Origin: DATAVB01 sp040414495
GTDB taxonomy: Bacteria > Actinomycetota > Actinomycetes > Mycobacteriales > QHCD01
Assembly (NCBI GenBank): GCA_040414495.1
Contig: JBEDUI010000103.1
Coordinates: forward strand, 1-37,947
Direction of reading: 5' to 3'
DNA length: 37,947 bases
A program made the translations under genes and the position numbers. The notes beneath the pieces are model-generated. The model worked only from the letters and a program-made list of their open reading frames with translations. It searched no databases and was not told the DNA's origin. Shown here in pieces: positions 16,111 to 24,022 of this stretch. Within the stretch, counting starts at the first letter, position 1. Every line of letters begins with the position of its first letter.

Positions 16111-16375
16111 GGTCGGCGCCGGGCAACGTGCCCACGCCCAGCCCGAACCGGTCAGCCGGGTCGTCATCGCGCACCGGCGTGCAGGCGGTGTACGTGCCGG
16201 CCCGCTCATCGACATACGCGTACATCTTGCGGCCACGTAACCCGACAAGTTCTTCGAATGCCGGCCACAGCTTCTGGATGGCCGGCAAATCGTCCACAGT
16301 GGAGCGCTGCATCACGGTCGTGTCCGACAGCTGGACACAGTCGGGCGAAGCCGCGAAAACCGAGGAATTCGTCAT
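16111..16375 (-). pseudogene. Truncated GyrI/AraC-effector-domain-like gene remnant
   Basis: From ATG 16375 the first ~80 residues look genuine: DCVQLSDTTVMQRSTVDDLP, then WPAFEELVGLRGRKMYAYVD and GTYTACTPVRDDDP, followed by GLGVGTLPG at about 16127-16138. This resembles the start of a GyrI-like small-molecule binding protein. Beyond that point the frame becomes Pro/Arg-rich and runs antisense into the 3' end of the APH-family gene (which ends at 16110), so the C-terminal half is missing. Most likely a 3' deletion placed the remnant next to the kinase gene. A family search of the N-terminal part would test this. Confidence 0.6.
16293..16303. repeat. Dispersed palindrome TCCACNGYGGA, copy 5
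   Basis: TCCACAGTGGA inside the truncated GyrI-like remnant. Confidence 0.6.
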
Positions 16376-16428
16376 TCCGTAATCCCAGCATCAGGTGACG
16401 ACAAAATGTGGTTGTCAGAGCCGTCGTC

Positions 16429-16434
16429 TAGCCT
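16429..16434 (+). promoter_or_regulatory. Candidate -10 for the YcaQ-like gene
   Basis: TAGCCT (TANNNT) ends 7 bases before GTG 16442, and there is no Shine-Dalgarno sequence. This is the layout of a leaderless actinobacterial transcript. No -35 was found at 17 bp. Confidence 0.4.
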
Positions 16435-16441
16435 CAAGCCC

Positions 16442-17545
16442 GTGACCGTTCACCAACTGTCCCGCCGCGACGCGCGCCGCCTGGCCCTGCGCGCGCAGCT
16501 GCTGGGGCGGGACCGGCCGGCCGACCTGCACGATGCCGTACGCCGGCTGACGATGCTGCAGAACGATGGGACCGCGGCCGTCGCACCCAACGCTGACCTG
16601 GTGCTGTGGAGCAGGTTGGGTTCGGCGTATTCGCCGGACGAACTGCAGACGGCCCTCGCGGTCGGGACGTTGATTGAGCTGCGCGGCATGATCCGGCCCG
16701 CCGAGGATCTGTCGCTGTACCTGGCCGATATGGCCGACTGGCCCGGGCGCGGCGAGTTGTCCGGCTGGAAGCAACACAGCGCCAATTTCGTGACGGCCAA
16801 CGACGTGTGCCGGCGCGACATTCTGGAGCGGCTCACTGTTTCGGGCCCGTTGACCGCGCGCGAGCTGCCCGACAATTGCGCGGTGCCGTGGCAGTCGACC
16901 GGTTGGAACAACAACCGCAACGTCACCCTGCTCTTGGAGTGCATGGAGCAGCGCGGTGAGGTCGCGACGGCCGGACGCCGCGGCCGCGACCGGCTCTGGG
17001 ATCTGGCCGAACGGGTCTACCCCGACGTACCCGTGGTGCCGGCCGAGGAAGCCGAGCGGATACGGAACGAGCGGCGCCTGCGGGCGCTGGGCATCGTGCG
17101 CGCTCAGGGACCGGAATGCCAGGTCGAGCCGATCGACGTGCAGGAGGTCGGCGAGCCGGCCGAGATTACAGGCGTACGAGGGGTCTGGCGGGTAGATCCA
17201 TCGCTTTTGGATCAGCGGTTCTCCGGCCGTACGGCGTTGCTTTCGCCGTTGGACCGGTTGATCTTCGATCGCAAACGCATGGACGAGTTGTTTGAATTCG
17301 ATTACCAGCTGGAAATGTACAAACCAGCGGCGAAACGGCGCTGGGGCTATTTCGCATTGCCGATCCTGCACGGCGATCGGCTGGTGGGCAAGGTCGACGC
17401 CACCACCGACCGCAAGGCGCGGGTGCTGCGGGTCGACGCCATTCATCGGGATATTCCGTTCACCACAGCGATGAACGTCGCGGTGGATCACGAGATCAAG
17501 GACCTGGCCCGCTGGCTCAAGGTCGATCTCGACCTGCCGGCCTGA
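16442..17545 (+). CDS. YcaQ-like winged-helix protein (HTH_42 / crosslink-repair glycosylase family)
   Basis: 367 aa from GTG 16442; the family sequence VHQLSRRDARRLALRAQLLG starts here. Blocks: LHDAVRRLTMLQNDGTAAVAPNADLVLWSRLG; LIELRGMIRPAEDLSLYLADM; SPLDRLIFDRKRMDELFEFDYQLEMYKPAAKRRWGYFALPILHGDRLVGKVDATTDRKARVLRV. The FDYxLExYxPxxKRRxGYF-LPIL pattern is the hallmark of the YcaQ/AlkX family, of which E. coli YcaQ unhooks interstrand DNA crosslinks. Whether this member does so is inference. Its stop is one base from that of the convergent MFS gene. No paired gene. Confidence 0.85.
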   Translation: MTVHQLSRRDARRLALRAQLLGRDRPADLHDAVRRLTMLQNDGTAAVAPNADLVLWSRLGSAYSPDELQTALAVGTLIELRGMIRPAEDLSLYLADMADWPGRGELSGWKQHSANFVTANDVCRRDILERLTVSGPLTARELPDNCAVPWQSTGWNNNRNVTLLLECMEQRGEVATAGRRGRDRLWDLAERVYPDVPVVPAEEAERIRNERRLRALGIVRAQGPECQVEPIDVQEVGEPAEITGVRGVWRVDPSLLDQRFSGRTALLSPLDRLIFDRKRMDELFEFDYQLEMYKPAAKRRWGYFALPILHGDRLVGKVDATTDRKARVLRVDAIHRDIPFTTAMNVAVDHEIKDLARWLKVDLDLPA

Positions 17546-17546
17546 A

Positions 17547-18770
17547 TCACATACGGCTTTCGGCGGGTTCCGGCTCCCGGAGGCGCTCCCGCCGCGGCAA
17601 CAACAAAGGCGTTGCGAGCAGGGCGATGCCGGCGACCGCTATCGCCACCCGCGGGCTGGTCAGTGCGGCCAATAATCCCCACAACCCAGTGAGACCCGCG
17701 GTCGATGCCTTGCTCGTGATCGACCAGGCCGAGAGGGCACGGACCACGAGGTCGGCCGGCAATTCGTCGAGCCGGTAGGTCGCCAGGACCGGATTGAATA
17801 CCCCGGCACAACCGATCAGCCCGAACTCAACCGTCATGACCAGCAGCAACCCGGCGACACCCGGGCGAATGAACGCCAGGCCGACCGGCCAGCACGCACG
17901 CAATACTCCAGCGGTGACCATGACCCGATGCCGGCCGAATCGGGCCACCAGCCGGCCGGCCAACCGTGACCCGAGGAGCCCACCCAGGCACGGCACCGCG
18001 AACGCGAGCCCGTACTGCCACGGGGCAAACCCGAGCCGGCCGAGCATCAGCAGCGCCAACAGCGGCGAGCTCGCCATGATCAGGCCGTTGACCAGAACCG
18101 TATTGAAAAACAATGGGCGCAACGTCGGATGCTCGAGGATGTACCGCCAGCCGGCCGCCACATCGCGGGCCCGCAGCCGGGTCGCGTCAACCCGGACCGG
18201 ACGCGATTCGGTCCCACCGATGGCCCGGATTCCCAACGCCGACAGCAAATAGCTGACCGCGTCGGCCACCACGGTGCTCACCGGGCCGAACAGCCCGACC
18301 GCGAGACCACCCAGCGGCGGGCCGAGCACGGTGGCCGTCCAGGTCGTGGACTCGAACCGGCCGTTCGCGACCAGCAGGTCCTCCCCCGACAGCAGCGATT
18401 TCAGGCAGGCGCCACTGGCCGCCTTGAACGTGATGTCGGCCGCGGCCACGATGACCGACACGACCACGAGCTGGCCGAAGCTGAGCCAACCCAGCGCCCA
18501 CGCGGCCGGCACCGTCAACAGCGCCACGAACCGGGCCAGGTCCATCGCCACCATCACCGGCCGCTTCCGCCGGAATTCCAGCCACGGACCGAGCGGCAAC
18601 GCAACGGCCGCGCCGACCGCCAGTCCTGCAGCCGAAAGCACCGAGACCTCGCTCGAGCCGACGTGCAACGCGAGAATCGCGACCAACGAAAAGGCATCGA
18701 ACGCCAGCCAGGTACCCAACGTGCTGACCGCGTACGCCGCCCACAACCACTTGAACTGCCGCCCCAGCAT
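17547..18770 (-). CDS. MFS transporter (EntS/MefA-like exporter)
   Basis: 407 aa from ATG 18770; the frame is open upstream, but that region is the divergent promoter. Twelve membrane helices are predicted. The first half includes LWAAYAVSTLGTWLAFDAFSLVAILALHV and the loop between TM2 and TM3 (LEFRRKRPVMVAMDLARFVAL), close to the GxLaDrxxrR motif A though degenerate. The arrangement and the DLLVANGRFESTTW segment are typical of the macrolide-efflux/enterobactin-exporter branch. Divergent from a LysR regulator 133 bp away, a common arrangement for a regulated efflux pump. Substrate unknown. Confidence 0.86.
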   Translation of the reverse strand: MLGRQFKWLWAAYAVSTLGTWLAFDAFSLVAILALHVGSSEVSVLSAAGLAVGAAVALPLGPWLEFRRKRPVMVAMDLARFVALLTVPAAWALGWLSFGQLVVVSVIVAAADITFKAASGACLKSLLSGEDLLVANGRFESTTWTATVLGPPLGGLAVGLFGPVSTVVADAVSYLLSALGIRAIGGTESRPVRVDATRLRARDVAAGWRYILEHPTLRPLFFNTVLVNGLIMASSPLLALLMLGRLGFAPWQYGLAFAVPCLGGLLGSRLAGRLVARFGRHRVMVTAGVLRACWPVGLAFIRPGVAGLLLVMTVEFGLIGCAGVFNPVLATYRLDELPADLVVRALSAWSITSKASTAGLTGLWGLLAALTSPRVAIAVAGIALLATPLLLPRRERLREPEPAESRM

Positions 18771-18850
18771 GCCCCACCCCGTCCGACCGTCGCGCAGAAT
18801 CAAACGACGTCGGCGCCAGGGACGGCAAACAACCGAATTCGCGGCGAGCC

Positions 18851-18865
18851 ACAACACGCGGTTGT
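18851..18865. promoter_or_regulatory. Inverted repeat in the LysR/MFS divergent region
   Basis: ACAAC-ACGCG-GTTGT, 15 bp with 5-bp arms, size typical of a LysR-type (T-N11-A) box. It is 38 bases upstream of the LysR start and 80 bases from the MFS start. Confidence 0.5.
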
Positions 18866-18891
18866 AAAGCCGCGCCAGCCGGCATCTCCTT

Positions 18892-18897
18892 TAGGGT
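18892..18897 (+). promoter_or_regulatory. Candidate -10 close to the LysR start
   Basis: TAGGGT (TANNNT) is 6 bases before ATG 18904. AGGG within it could instead be the ribosome site. Weak call. Confidence 0.3.
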
Positions 18898-18903
18898 CGG
18901 TGT

Positions 18904-19842
18904 ATGGATCTGGCAGCGGTACGGACATTCGTCGCTGCCGCGGACCGCGGCCAGTTCCAGGAGGCCGCGCTGGATTTGTCGGTCACCCAACAGGCCGTCT
19001 CCAAACGCGTCGCGGCCCTGGAAAAAGAACTCGGCGTCCGGTTGTTCACCCGCTCCGCCCGCGGCATCGCGCTGACCATCGACGGGCAGGCATTCCTACC
19101 GCATGCCCGGAACCTGCTGCAGGCCGAGGAACGGGCCGCCGCTTCAGTCCGGCCCGGGCGGCGGGCCTTACGTGTCGATGTGATCGGGCACCGTATCGCG
19201 CCCTCGGGTCTGCTGCGCGAATTCCACCGCACGCATCCGGATATTGGCCTCGACGTGCTCACCCTGCGTACGGCCGCCGACGCCATTCCCGCCGTACACG
19301 CCGGCACGATCGACGCGACGATCCGGGCACTCACGGTTCCGGAGCGCCGGCTGCCGGAGGGTTTACGAGCGGTACGGGTTTTCAACGAACCGCTGCAATT
19401 GCTGACCGGTCCGGCGCACGAATTCGCCACCATCGCAGCCGTCGCGCCGAAAGAATTGGTCGGGCACCGGATCTGGATGCCCGGCGTGGTGGCCGGAACC
19501 GAATGGGGCGAGTATTACGACGCGCTCGCGGGCGCATTTGGAATTGCGATCGACACCACCGGGCCGAATTTCGGATCCGAACACCTACTGGACATGATCG
19601 CCGATTCCGCGGGCCTGGCCACTCTGGTCGGCGAACAGACCCGCCTGGGTTGGCCGACCCAGCACAACCTACGCCGCATACCGTTGCGCAACCCGACTCC
19701 GGCCTATCCGCATTCTCTTATCTGGCGGGCCGACAATCGGCATCCCGCGCTGACGGCCCTGCGCAATCATCTGGCAGGCAGACGTTCTGGAACCCGGGAC
19801 AGAACACTGTGGACCCCGACGTGGGCGGCAAACCATAAATGA
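18904..19842 (+). CDS. LysR-family transcriptional regulator
   Basis: 312 aa. The N-terminal winged helix is clear: MDLAAVRTFVAAADRGQFQEAALDLSVTQQAVSKRVAALEKELGVRLFTRSARGIALTIDG is the complete LysR HTH (residues 1-60), followed by a linker helix. The C-terminal effector-binding domain (residues about 90-300) has two alternating alpha/beta lobes. Two TTA leucine codons occur. It is probably the regulator of the divergent MFS exporter. The stop TGA overlaps the first base of a strong bidirectional terminator. Confidence 0.92.
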   Translation: MDLAAVRTFVAAADRGQFQEAALDLSVTQQAVSKRVAALEKELGVRLFTRSARGIALTIDGQAFLPHARNLLQAEERAAASVRPGRRALRVDVIGHRIAPSGLLREFHRTHPDIGLDVLTLRTAADAIPAVHAGTIDATIRALTVPERRLPEGLRAVRVFNEPLQLLTGPAHEFATIAAVAPKELVGHRIWMPGVVAGTEWGEYYDALAGAFGIAIDTTGPNFGSEHLLDMIADSAGLATLVGEQTRLGWPTQHNLRRIPLRNPTPAYPHSLIWRADNRHPALTALRNHLAGRRSGTRDRTLWTPTWAANHK

Positions 19843-19879
19843 GCCCGCCGACGCGCATTTTCTGGCGCGCCGGCGGGCT
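19842..19879. terminator. Bidirectional terminator between LysR gene and secreted-protein gene
   Basis: AGCCCGCCGACGCGC pairs with GCGCGCCGGCGGGCT, 14 of 15 bp, around an 8-base loop. It sits directly after the LysR stop and 14 bp after the stop of the convergent gene. No long T-run is present. Confidence 0.75.
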
Positions 19880-19893
19880 GGGGGGCAGGTCGA

Positions 19894-21111
19894 TCAGTCG
19901 GAGATCTGTTCCAGCAGCGTGGCGCCCGAGGGGCCGTTCTTGCTGAAGACGCGGACGATGTGTCCGGACCGGTACAGCAGGTCCTTCGGGACCGTGCCGG
20001 ACGGAGGTGCGGCCAGCTGCTCGGTCGGGGCCGAGCTGAAAACGCCACTGGAATTGGATTTCCAAGCCAGCGTGTTGTCGCTAACCCAGATTGACGATCC
20101 CAGCTTCAACAAGTACGCGTCTCCGATCGCGCTGGTGGCCGGTGCGCCATCGCAGCTTTCGCCGCTGGCCGGATCAAGTTCGGTGCGGGCAAAACCGCTG
20201 CCCTGCTGGCTTGCCACCCCGGCTCGCCGCGCACCGGCGTTCGCGGTGCCGTCCGGACACACGACCGGAGCCGCTGCATAGAGTCGACCACCGAAATCCG
20301 CGTATTCCAGTAAACCGCCGCTGAGTACGTTGTCGCCCAACACGGTCCGGGCGCCGGTCCAGCCCGTCCCGGCTCGATCCGAGACCGAGATACGCCCATA
20401 GCCGGGAATCCCATGTGGTTCGCCCGGGGTCAATTCGTCGTATGTCAGCAACTGATAAGAGCCGTTCGAACGACGGATCAAATATCCGTCGTCATGGTAC
20501 GTCTTTCCGACCGGGCCTTCGGTGACGTGCTGACCGATCGTCTTCGTTTCCCACAGACCGCCGCGGACCGAACCGTTCGAACGCGGGAATTCGTCATTCC
20601 AGACGACCCAGTAATCGCCATTCTGCGCGATGATTGATGGGCCGAGCGGCTGATCGAATCTGGCGCCCAGCGCGCGTTGGGTAATAAACGCGCCGTTCGA
20701 CTGGCGTTTTCCGAGTAGCAACTGGTCCTTGGAATTGAGGAAAACGACGTACGTGCCGGTGCTGTCCGCGGCCACTGCGCCGATGCCGTCGAACGCCGTG
20801 TACGGGGTGGTCCGCAACGCCCAGACGCCCTGCGGATTCCGTTGCACGTAAAAGATCTTGGCGGTCGAGCCGCAGGTGGTGCTGAAAAAGCCCTGGTACT
20901 GACCGCTCGCGGTCGGCTGCATCTTGATAACCAGATCCTGGTCGGTGCAGCCGGCCGGCAGCGTCAGCGCGGTTGTGGCCGGGTGAAATCCCAGCGTCGG
21001 CGGCGTTGCCGCACCGGCCGTGCCCGCGCCAGCAATCGCCAATGCGCCGGCACCGAGAATACTTCCGGCCGTTGCCGCGCCGAGTTTGAGCCGCTTGGCC
21101 CAGGTCGACAT
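19894..21111 (-). CDS. Secreted protein of unknown function, propeller-like
   Basis: 405 aa from ATG 21111 (GGGGGA upstream). A Sec-type signal peptide is clear: KRLKL, a long Ala/Gly hydrophobic stretch, then AGTAGA with probable cleavage near residue 34. The mature part is built of short strands with repeated phrases (RQSNGAF, RSNGSV, RSNGSY, KSNSSGVF), which suggests a repetitive beta-propeller. There are Cys residues in PAGCTDQDL, STTCGS, VVCPDG and ESCDG, possibly disulfides. No catalytic motif recognised. A continuous frame upstream from ATG 21327 would add 72 residues, but those look unlike coding sequence and would hide the signal peptide. Confidence 0.8.
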   Translation of the reverse strand: MSTWAKRLKLGAATAGSILGAGALAIAGAGTAGAATPPTLGFHPATTALTLPAGCTDQDLVIKMQPTASGQYQGFFSTTCGSTAKIFYVQRNPQGVWALRTTPYTAFDGIGAVAADSTGTYVVFLNSKDQLLLGKRQSNGAFITQRALGARFDQPLGPSIIAQNGDYWVVWNDEFPRSNGSVRGGLWETKTIGQHVTEGPVGKTYHDDGYLIRRSNGSYQLLTYDELTPGEPHGIPGYGRISVSDRAGTGWTGARTVLGDNVLSGGLLEYADFGGRLYAAAPVVCPDGTANAGARRAGVASQQGSGFARTELDPASGESCDGAPATSAIGDAYLLKLGSSIWVSDNTLAWKSNSSGVFSSAPTEQLAAPPSGTVPKDLLYRSGHIVRVFSKNGPSGATLLEQISD

Positions 21112-21353
21112 ACGTCCCCCAACAGATGTCTCGTTGCGTTCGCTTTCTGCGTCCGCCCTAATGGAGACTTCGCAGCGGGGTAAAGGGTTCGCTCGACAAT
21201 TCAAATACCGTTCGCGTAATCGACGCGCCACCCGGAAGCCGGGCGAGGCGTGGGGTAAGGAAACGTAGATCGCCGGGACCGGGCCGATTGCCGGAGTGAC
21301 TCCGTAAACCGGGGTGCCTTTATGCATTTCTTTTCCTTCCAGAAAGGACCTGA
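21112..21353. other. Region between nhaA and the secreted-protein gene
   Basis: 242 bp. On the minus strand it has an ATG at 21327 with a good AAGGA site, opening a frame that runs into the secreted-protein gene in phase. It also holds short GC-rich inverted stretches (CGGAGTCACTCCG). It does not match riboswitch classes I can check by eye. Confidence 0.4.
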
Positions 21354-23327
21354 TCAGGTGGCACGAAGGGTTTCGTTGGAGCGCGGGAAAGACAGCAGGT
21401 TCGGCCCGGCGGCCAGCGCGCGGGCGTCGGCGATCACGCGGCCCAGCGTGGCCAGGTCCTGCGGGCCATCGTGCCGCCGGCCGTTGATGAAATAGGTCGG
21501 CGTGCCGGCCACCCCACTCAAATCGGCCGACTCGATGTCCTGGGCGACATGAGCGGCGTAGCGACGCAGCACCAGGTCCTCGCGGAATCGGTTGGTGTCC
21601 AGGCCCAACTGCTCGGCGTAACCGACCAGATCGTCGATGTGCAGGTCGTCCTGGTTGCTCAGCAACGCCTCGTGCATCGGCCAGAACGCACCCTGAACAC
21701 CGGCAGCCTCGGCAGCTTCGGACGCCAGCTGCGCGTGCGGGTGAATGTCCTCCAGCGGCAGGTGCCGCCACACGTACCGGACGTCGGAATTCGCGGCGAG
21801 CAATTCGCGGGAGGTCGGCGCGACCATTCCGGTCCACGGGCATTCGAAGTCGCCGTACTCGACGATCGTGACCGGGGCGTCGGCCGGACCGCGCACGTGG
21901 TCGCGGCCGGGATCGACCGGCGCGACCAAGTCGGTCAGCGAATTCGCGTCACCCAGCAACGCGCGGGTACGGACCCCGGGCGGCAGCAAAGCGGTCACCC
22001 GGTACACGGCCAGGCTCAGCAGCGACGCGCCCACCGCCGCGGCCAGCACACCGAGCTTCGCCTCGTTCAACTCCGTACCGGTGAAGGCGAGGCTGGCGAT
22101 CAGCAGCGACACGGTGAACCCAATCCCGGCGATCGTGCCGCTGCCCAGCACCGCGGCCCAGCCGACCGGCGGCTTCACACTGCCCCGACTGACGCGCGCG
22201 AGGACCCACGACGTACCGACTACCGCGACTGGTTTGCCTACTACGTAAGCGAAGAAGATGCCGAGCGTGACCGGTGCGGTCAGGGCCCGGCTCAGCAGGT
22301 GCGCATTGATGCCGACACCGGCGTTGGCCAGCGCGAACACCGGCACGACGAGGTATCGGGTGGCGCGATGCAGGGCGTGCTGGAGCCGCTCATTCGCCGA
22401 CAGCGAGGCGGACAGGCCGCGGGCCGCGGAGCTGGCCAGTTCGGCGGTCGGCTGCTCGCGGAAGAGCCGTACCAACGTGGTCGCCTCTTCCAACGCGTCG
22501 CGCTTGGGAACGTAGGCCGAGGTCGCCAGCCCAACGGCCAGGCCGGCCACGACCGGGTCGATCCCGCTGCCCATCATCGCCGCCCACACCGTCACGCCGA
22601 GCACCGCGAAGACCGGCCGGCGGCCGCGGTATGGCAGCCGGCGACTGGCCACAACGCCCGCGTACGCGACGATCGCGACACCGAGCGCCACCGGGTTGAT
22701 GTGCCCGCTGTAAGCCAACGCGATGACGAGCAGCGCGACCAGGTCGTCGACCACGAAAACGGTCAGCACGAAGGTTCGGATCCGCGCCGGCGCGGCGCGA
22801 CCGACGACAGTGAATACGCCCAGCGCCAGCGCGGTGTCGGTCGACATCGCCGCACCCCAGCCGTGCGCTGCTGGACCCGATCCGTTGAACGCCAGGAAAA
22901 TCGCGACCGGCACCAACATGCCCAGCAACCCGGCCGCTACCGGCAGAATCAGCCGGCGCCGATCCCGTAAATCACCCAGGTCGAATTCCCGCCGCGCCTC
23001 CAAACCCACGACCAGGAAGAACAGAGTCATCAGCCCGCTGTTCACCCACGTACGAAGATCCAGCTGGGCCGACAACGGACCGAGCCGGACCGTGAATACC
23101 CAGCTCCACAAGGCCTCGTACGCACCGGGCGCGACGTTCGCCCACAGCAAGGCCAGCCCGACGGCGGCGACCAGCACCCCGGCGCTGCCCGATTCGGTCC
23201 GCAGGAACGACCGCAATGGACTGGTCATCGCGCCACTGGATGACATACCGGGCATTACGTCGGACATTTCCAGATCGGCCATTTCCGGGCCGGCCATTTC
23301 CAGATCGGTACGCGGGATCGGCTGCAT
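21354..23327 (-). CDS. nhaA: Na+/H+ antiporter NhaA fused to a DsbA-like thioredoxin domain
   Basis: 657 aa from ATG 23327, which has GGAG 6 bases upstream (an ATG two codons earlier lies too close). Residues about 38-430 form NhaA: the sodium site VVDDLVALLVIALAY (paired Asp) and core FLVVGLEARREF, ALGVFTVVGR, SGTIAGIGFTVSLLIASLAF. Residues about 465-640 form a DsbA-like domain (VTIVEYGDFECPWTG, HPHAQLASEAAEAAG, VAGTPTYFINGR with the cis-Pro). The active-site pattern CPWT lacks the second Cys. The extreme N-terminus has three Met-rich pentapeptides. NhaA exchanges sodium for protons to hold cytoplasmic pH. Divergent from the CGNR gene. Confidence 0.92.
   Translation of the reverse strand: MQPIPRTDLEMAGPEMADLEMSDVMPGMSSSGAMTSPLRSFLRTESGSAGVLVAAVGLALLWANVAPGAYEALWSWVFTVRLGPLSAQLDLRTWVNSGLMTLFFLVVGLEARREFDLGDLRDRRRLILPVAAGLLGMLVPVAIFLAFNGSGPAAHGWGAAMSTDTALALGVFTVVGRAAPARIRTFVLTVFVVDDLVALLVIALAYSGHINPVALGVAIVAYAGVVASRRLPYRGRRPVFAVLGVTVWAAMMGSGIDPVVAGLAVGLATSAYVPKRDALEEATTLVRLFREQPTAELASSAARGLSASLSANERLQHALHRATRYLVVPVFALANAGVGINAHLLSRALTAPVTLGIFFAYVVGKPVAVVGTSWVLARVSRGSVKPPVGWAAVLGSGTIAGIGFTVSLLIASLAFTGTELNEAKLGVLAAAVGASLLSLAVYRVTALLPPGVRTRALLGDANSLTDLVAPVDPGRDHVRGPADAPVTIVEYGDFECPWTGMVAPTSRELLAANSDVRYVWRHLPLEDIHPHAQLASEAAEAAGVQGAFWPMHEALLSNQDDLHIDDLVGYAEQLGLDTNRFREDLVLRRYAAHVAQDIESADLSGVAGTPTYFINGRRHDGPQDLATLGRVIADARALAAGPNLLSFPRSNETLRAT
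23265..23309. repeat. 15-bp tandem repeat, three copies
   Basis: Three 15-base units (23265-23279, 23280-23294, 23295-23309) each beginning CATTTCC. On the minus strand they encode DLEMA, GPEMA, DLEMS in the N-terminus of the NhaA fusion. The outer units differ only in the last base. Confidence 0.85.
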
Positions 23328-23346
23328 CGTCATCTCCGAATTCGCT

Positions 23347-23376
23347 CTAACCTGATCGGATTCGTTTGCTGGTTAG
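23347..23376. promoter_or_regulatory. Distal operator of the nhaA/CGNR pair
   Basis: CTAACCT (23347-23353), 16-base spacer, TGGTTAG (23370-23376). Same layout as the proximal operator 49 bp away. Confidence 0.6.
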
Positions 23377-23383
23377 CATAGAA

Positions 23384-23408
23384 GCAGCCTTCGGTGTAAC
23401 CTGTCAAT
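23384..23408 (-). promoter_or_regulatory. Candidate nhaA promoter
   Basis: On the minus strand TTGACA (23408-23403) is a perfect -35. The 18-base spacer leads to TTCTAT, a weak -10 around 23384-23379. It lies between the two operators, so both could regulate it. Confidence 0.4.
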
Positions 23409-23425
23409 AGTATTTTGGAGGTTAG
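23396..23425. promoter_or_regulatory. Proximal operator covering the CGNR ribosome site
   Basis: GTAACCT (23396-23402), 16-base spacer, AGGTTAG (23419-23425). The second half-site overlaps the GGAGGT of the CGNR gene, so a bound protein would be expected to block it. Confidence 0.6.
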
Positions 23426-23426
23426 A

Positions 23427-23909
23427 ATGAGTGAGCAGCTGCTGCTGGATTTGCTGAACAGCACGCCCGTGACCGAGGACGTGCTCGAGTCGCCCGAGGC
23501 CGGGCTCGCCTGGCTGACCGAACACGATCAGCCGGCGTCGTTGGACGAGTGGCGGACCCTGCTCGAGGTACGCGGCGTTCTGCAGGACGTCGTGCGTGGG
23601 GCGCGGTCGCCGGCGGCGTTGGCCCGGTTTGTCGACGGGGTCAGCTACCGGACGGCGCTGGGGGACGCGGAGTTCGGGTGGACGCTGGACGCGCCGGCCG
23701 GACGGGTCGCGGCGGCCCGGGCCGTGCTCACCTGGAACTCCCTACGAGCGTCCGCTCGAGTACGGCCGTGCGCCAACGACGAGTGCCGGCTGTTCCTGAT
23801 CGACCACAGCAAGGCCAACAAGGCCCGTTGGTGCTCGATGGCGGTCTGCGGCAACCGGATGAAGGCCCGTCGGCACTACGAACGGACCCGCCGCGCCGCC
23901 GTGGCGTAA
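23427..23909 (+). CDS. CGNR zinc-finger / ABATE-domain regulator
   Basis: 160 aa from ATG 23427 with GGAGGT 4 bases upstream. The N-terminal stress-like ABATE domain (LLLDLLNSTPVTEDVLESPEAGLAWLTEHD) is followed by a C-terminal CGNR zinc ribbon: RPCANDECRLFLIDHSKANKARWCSMAVCGNRMKARRHYER, with Cys-x4-Cys and Cys-x4-Cys as metal ligands and the diagnostic CGNR sequence. This family is thought to bind DNA. It probably regulates itself and the divergent NhaA fusion through the paired operator. Regulatory role is inference; the family assignment is firm. Confidence 0.92.
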   Translation: MSEQLLLDLLNSTPVTEDVLESPEAGLAWLTEHDQPASLDEWRTLLEVRGVLQDVVRGARSPAALARFVDGVSYRTALGDAEFGWTLDAPAGRVAAARAVLTWNSLRASARVRPCANDECRLFLIDHSKANKARWCSMAVCGNRMKARRHYERTRRAAVA

Positions 23910-23949
23910 CCGGCCGCGACCACCGACGGCTTCCGACACAGCCCCCACT

Positions 23950-23962
23950 GTCCACAGTGGAC
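23950..23962. repeat. Dispersed palindrome TCCACNGYGGA, copy 6 (best match)
   Basis: GTCCACAGTGGAC, perfect 6-bp arms around a single A. Non-coding, 41 bp after the CGNR stop. Confidence 0.65.
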
Positions 23963-24022
23963 TCCTCGAGCACCGGCGGGCCCGGAGCATCTGCACCAGA
24001 CCGGGCATACCCCACAGGCGCG

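Noticed and set aside
16322..16340. GTGTCC-N7-GGACAC inverted repeat in the GyrI-like remnant
   Set aside because: Within coding-like sequence, short arms, and only half matches the dispersed motif.
18129..19838. Long plus-strand frame (569 residues) across the MFS and LysR genes
   Set aside because: Antisense to the MFS gene and in a wrong frame of the LysR gene; low-complexity composition.
21112..21353. c-di-AMP or other riboswitch upstream of the secreted-protein gene
   Set aside because: The conserved sequence blocks I know for the c-di-AMP class are not present by eye.
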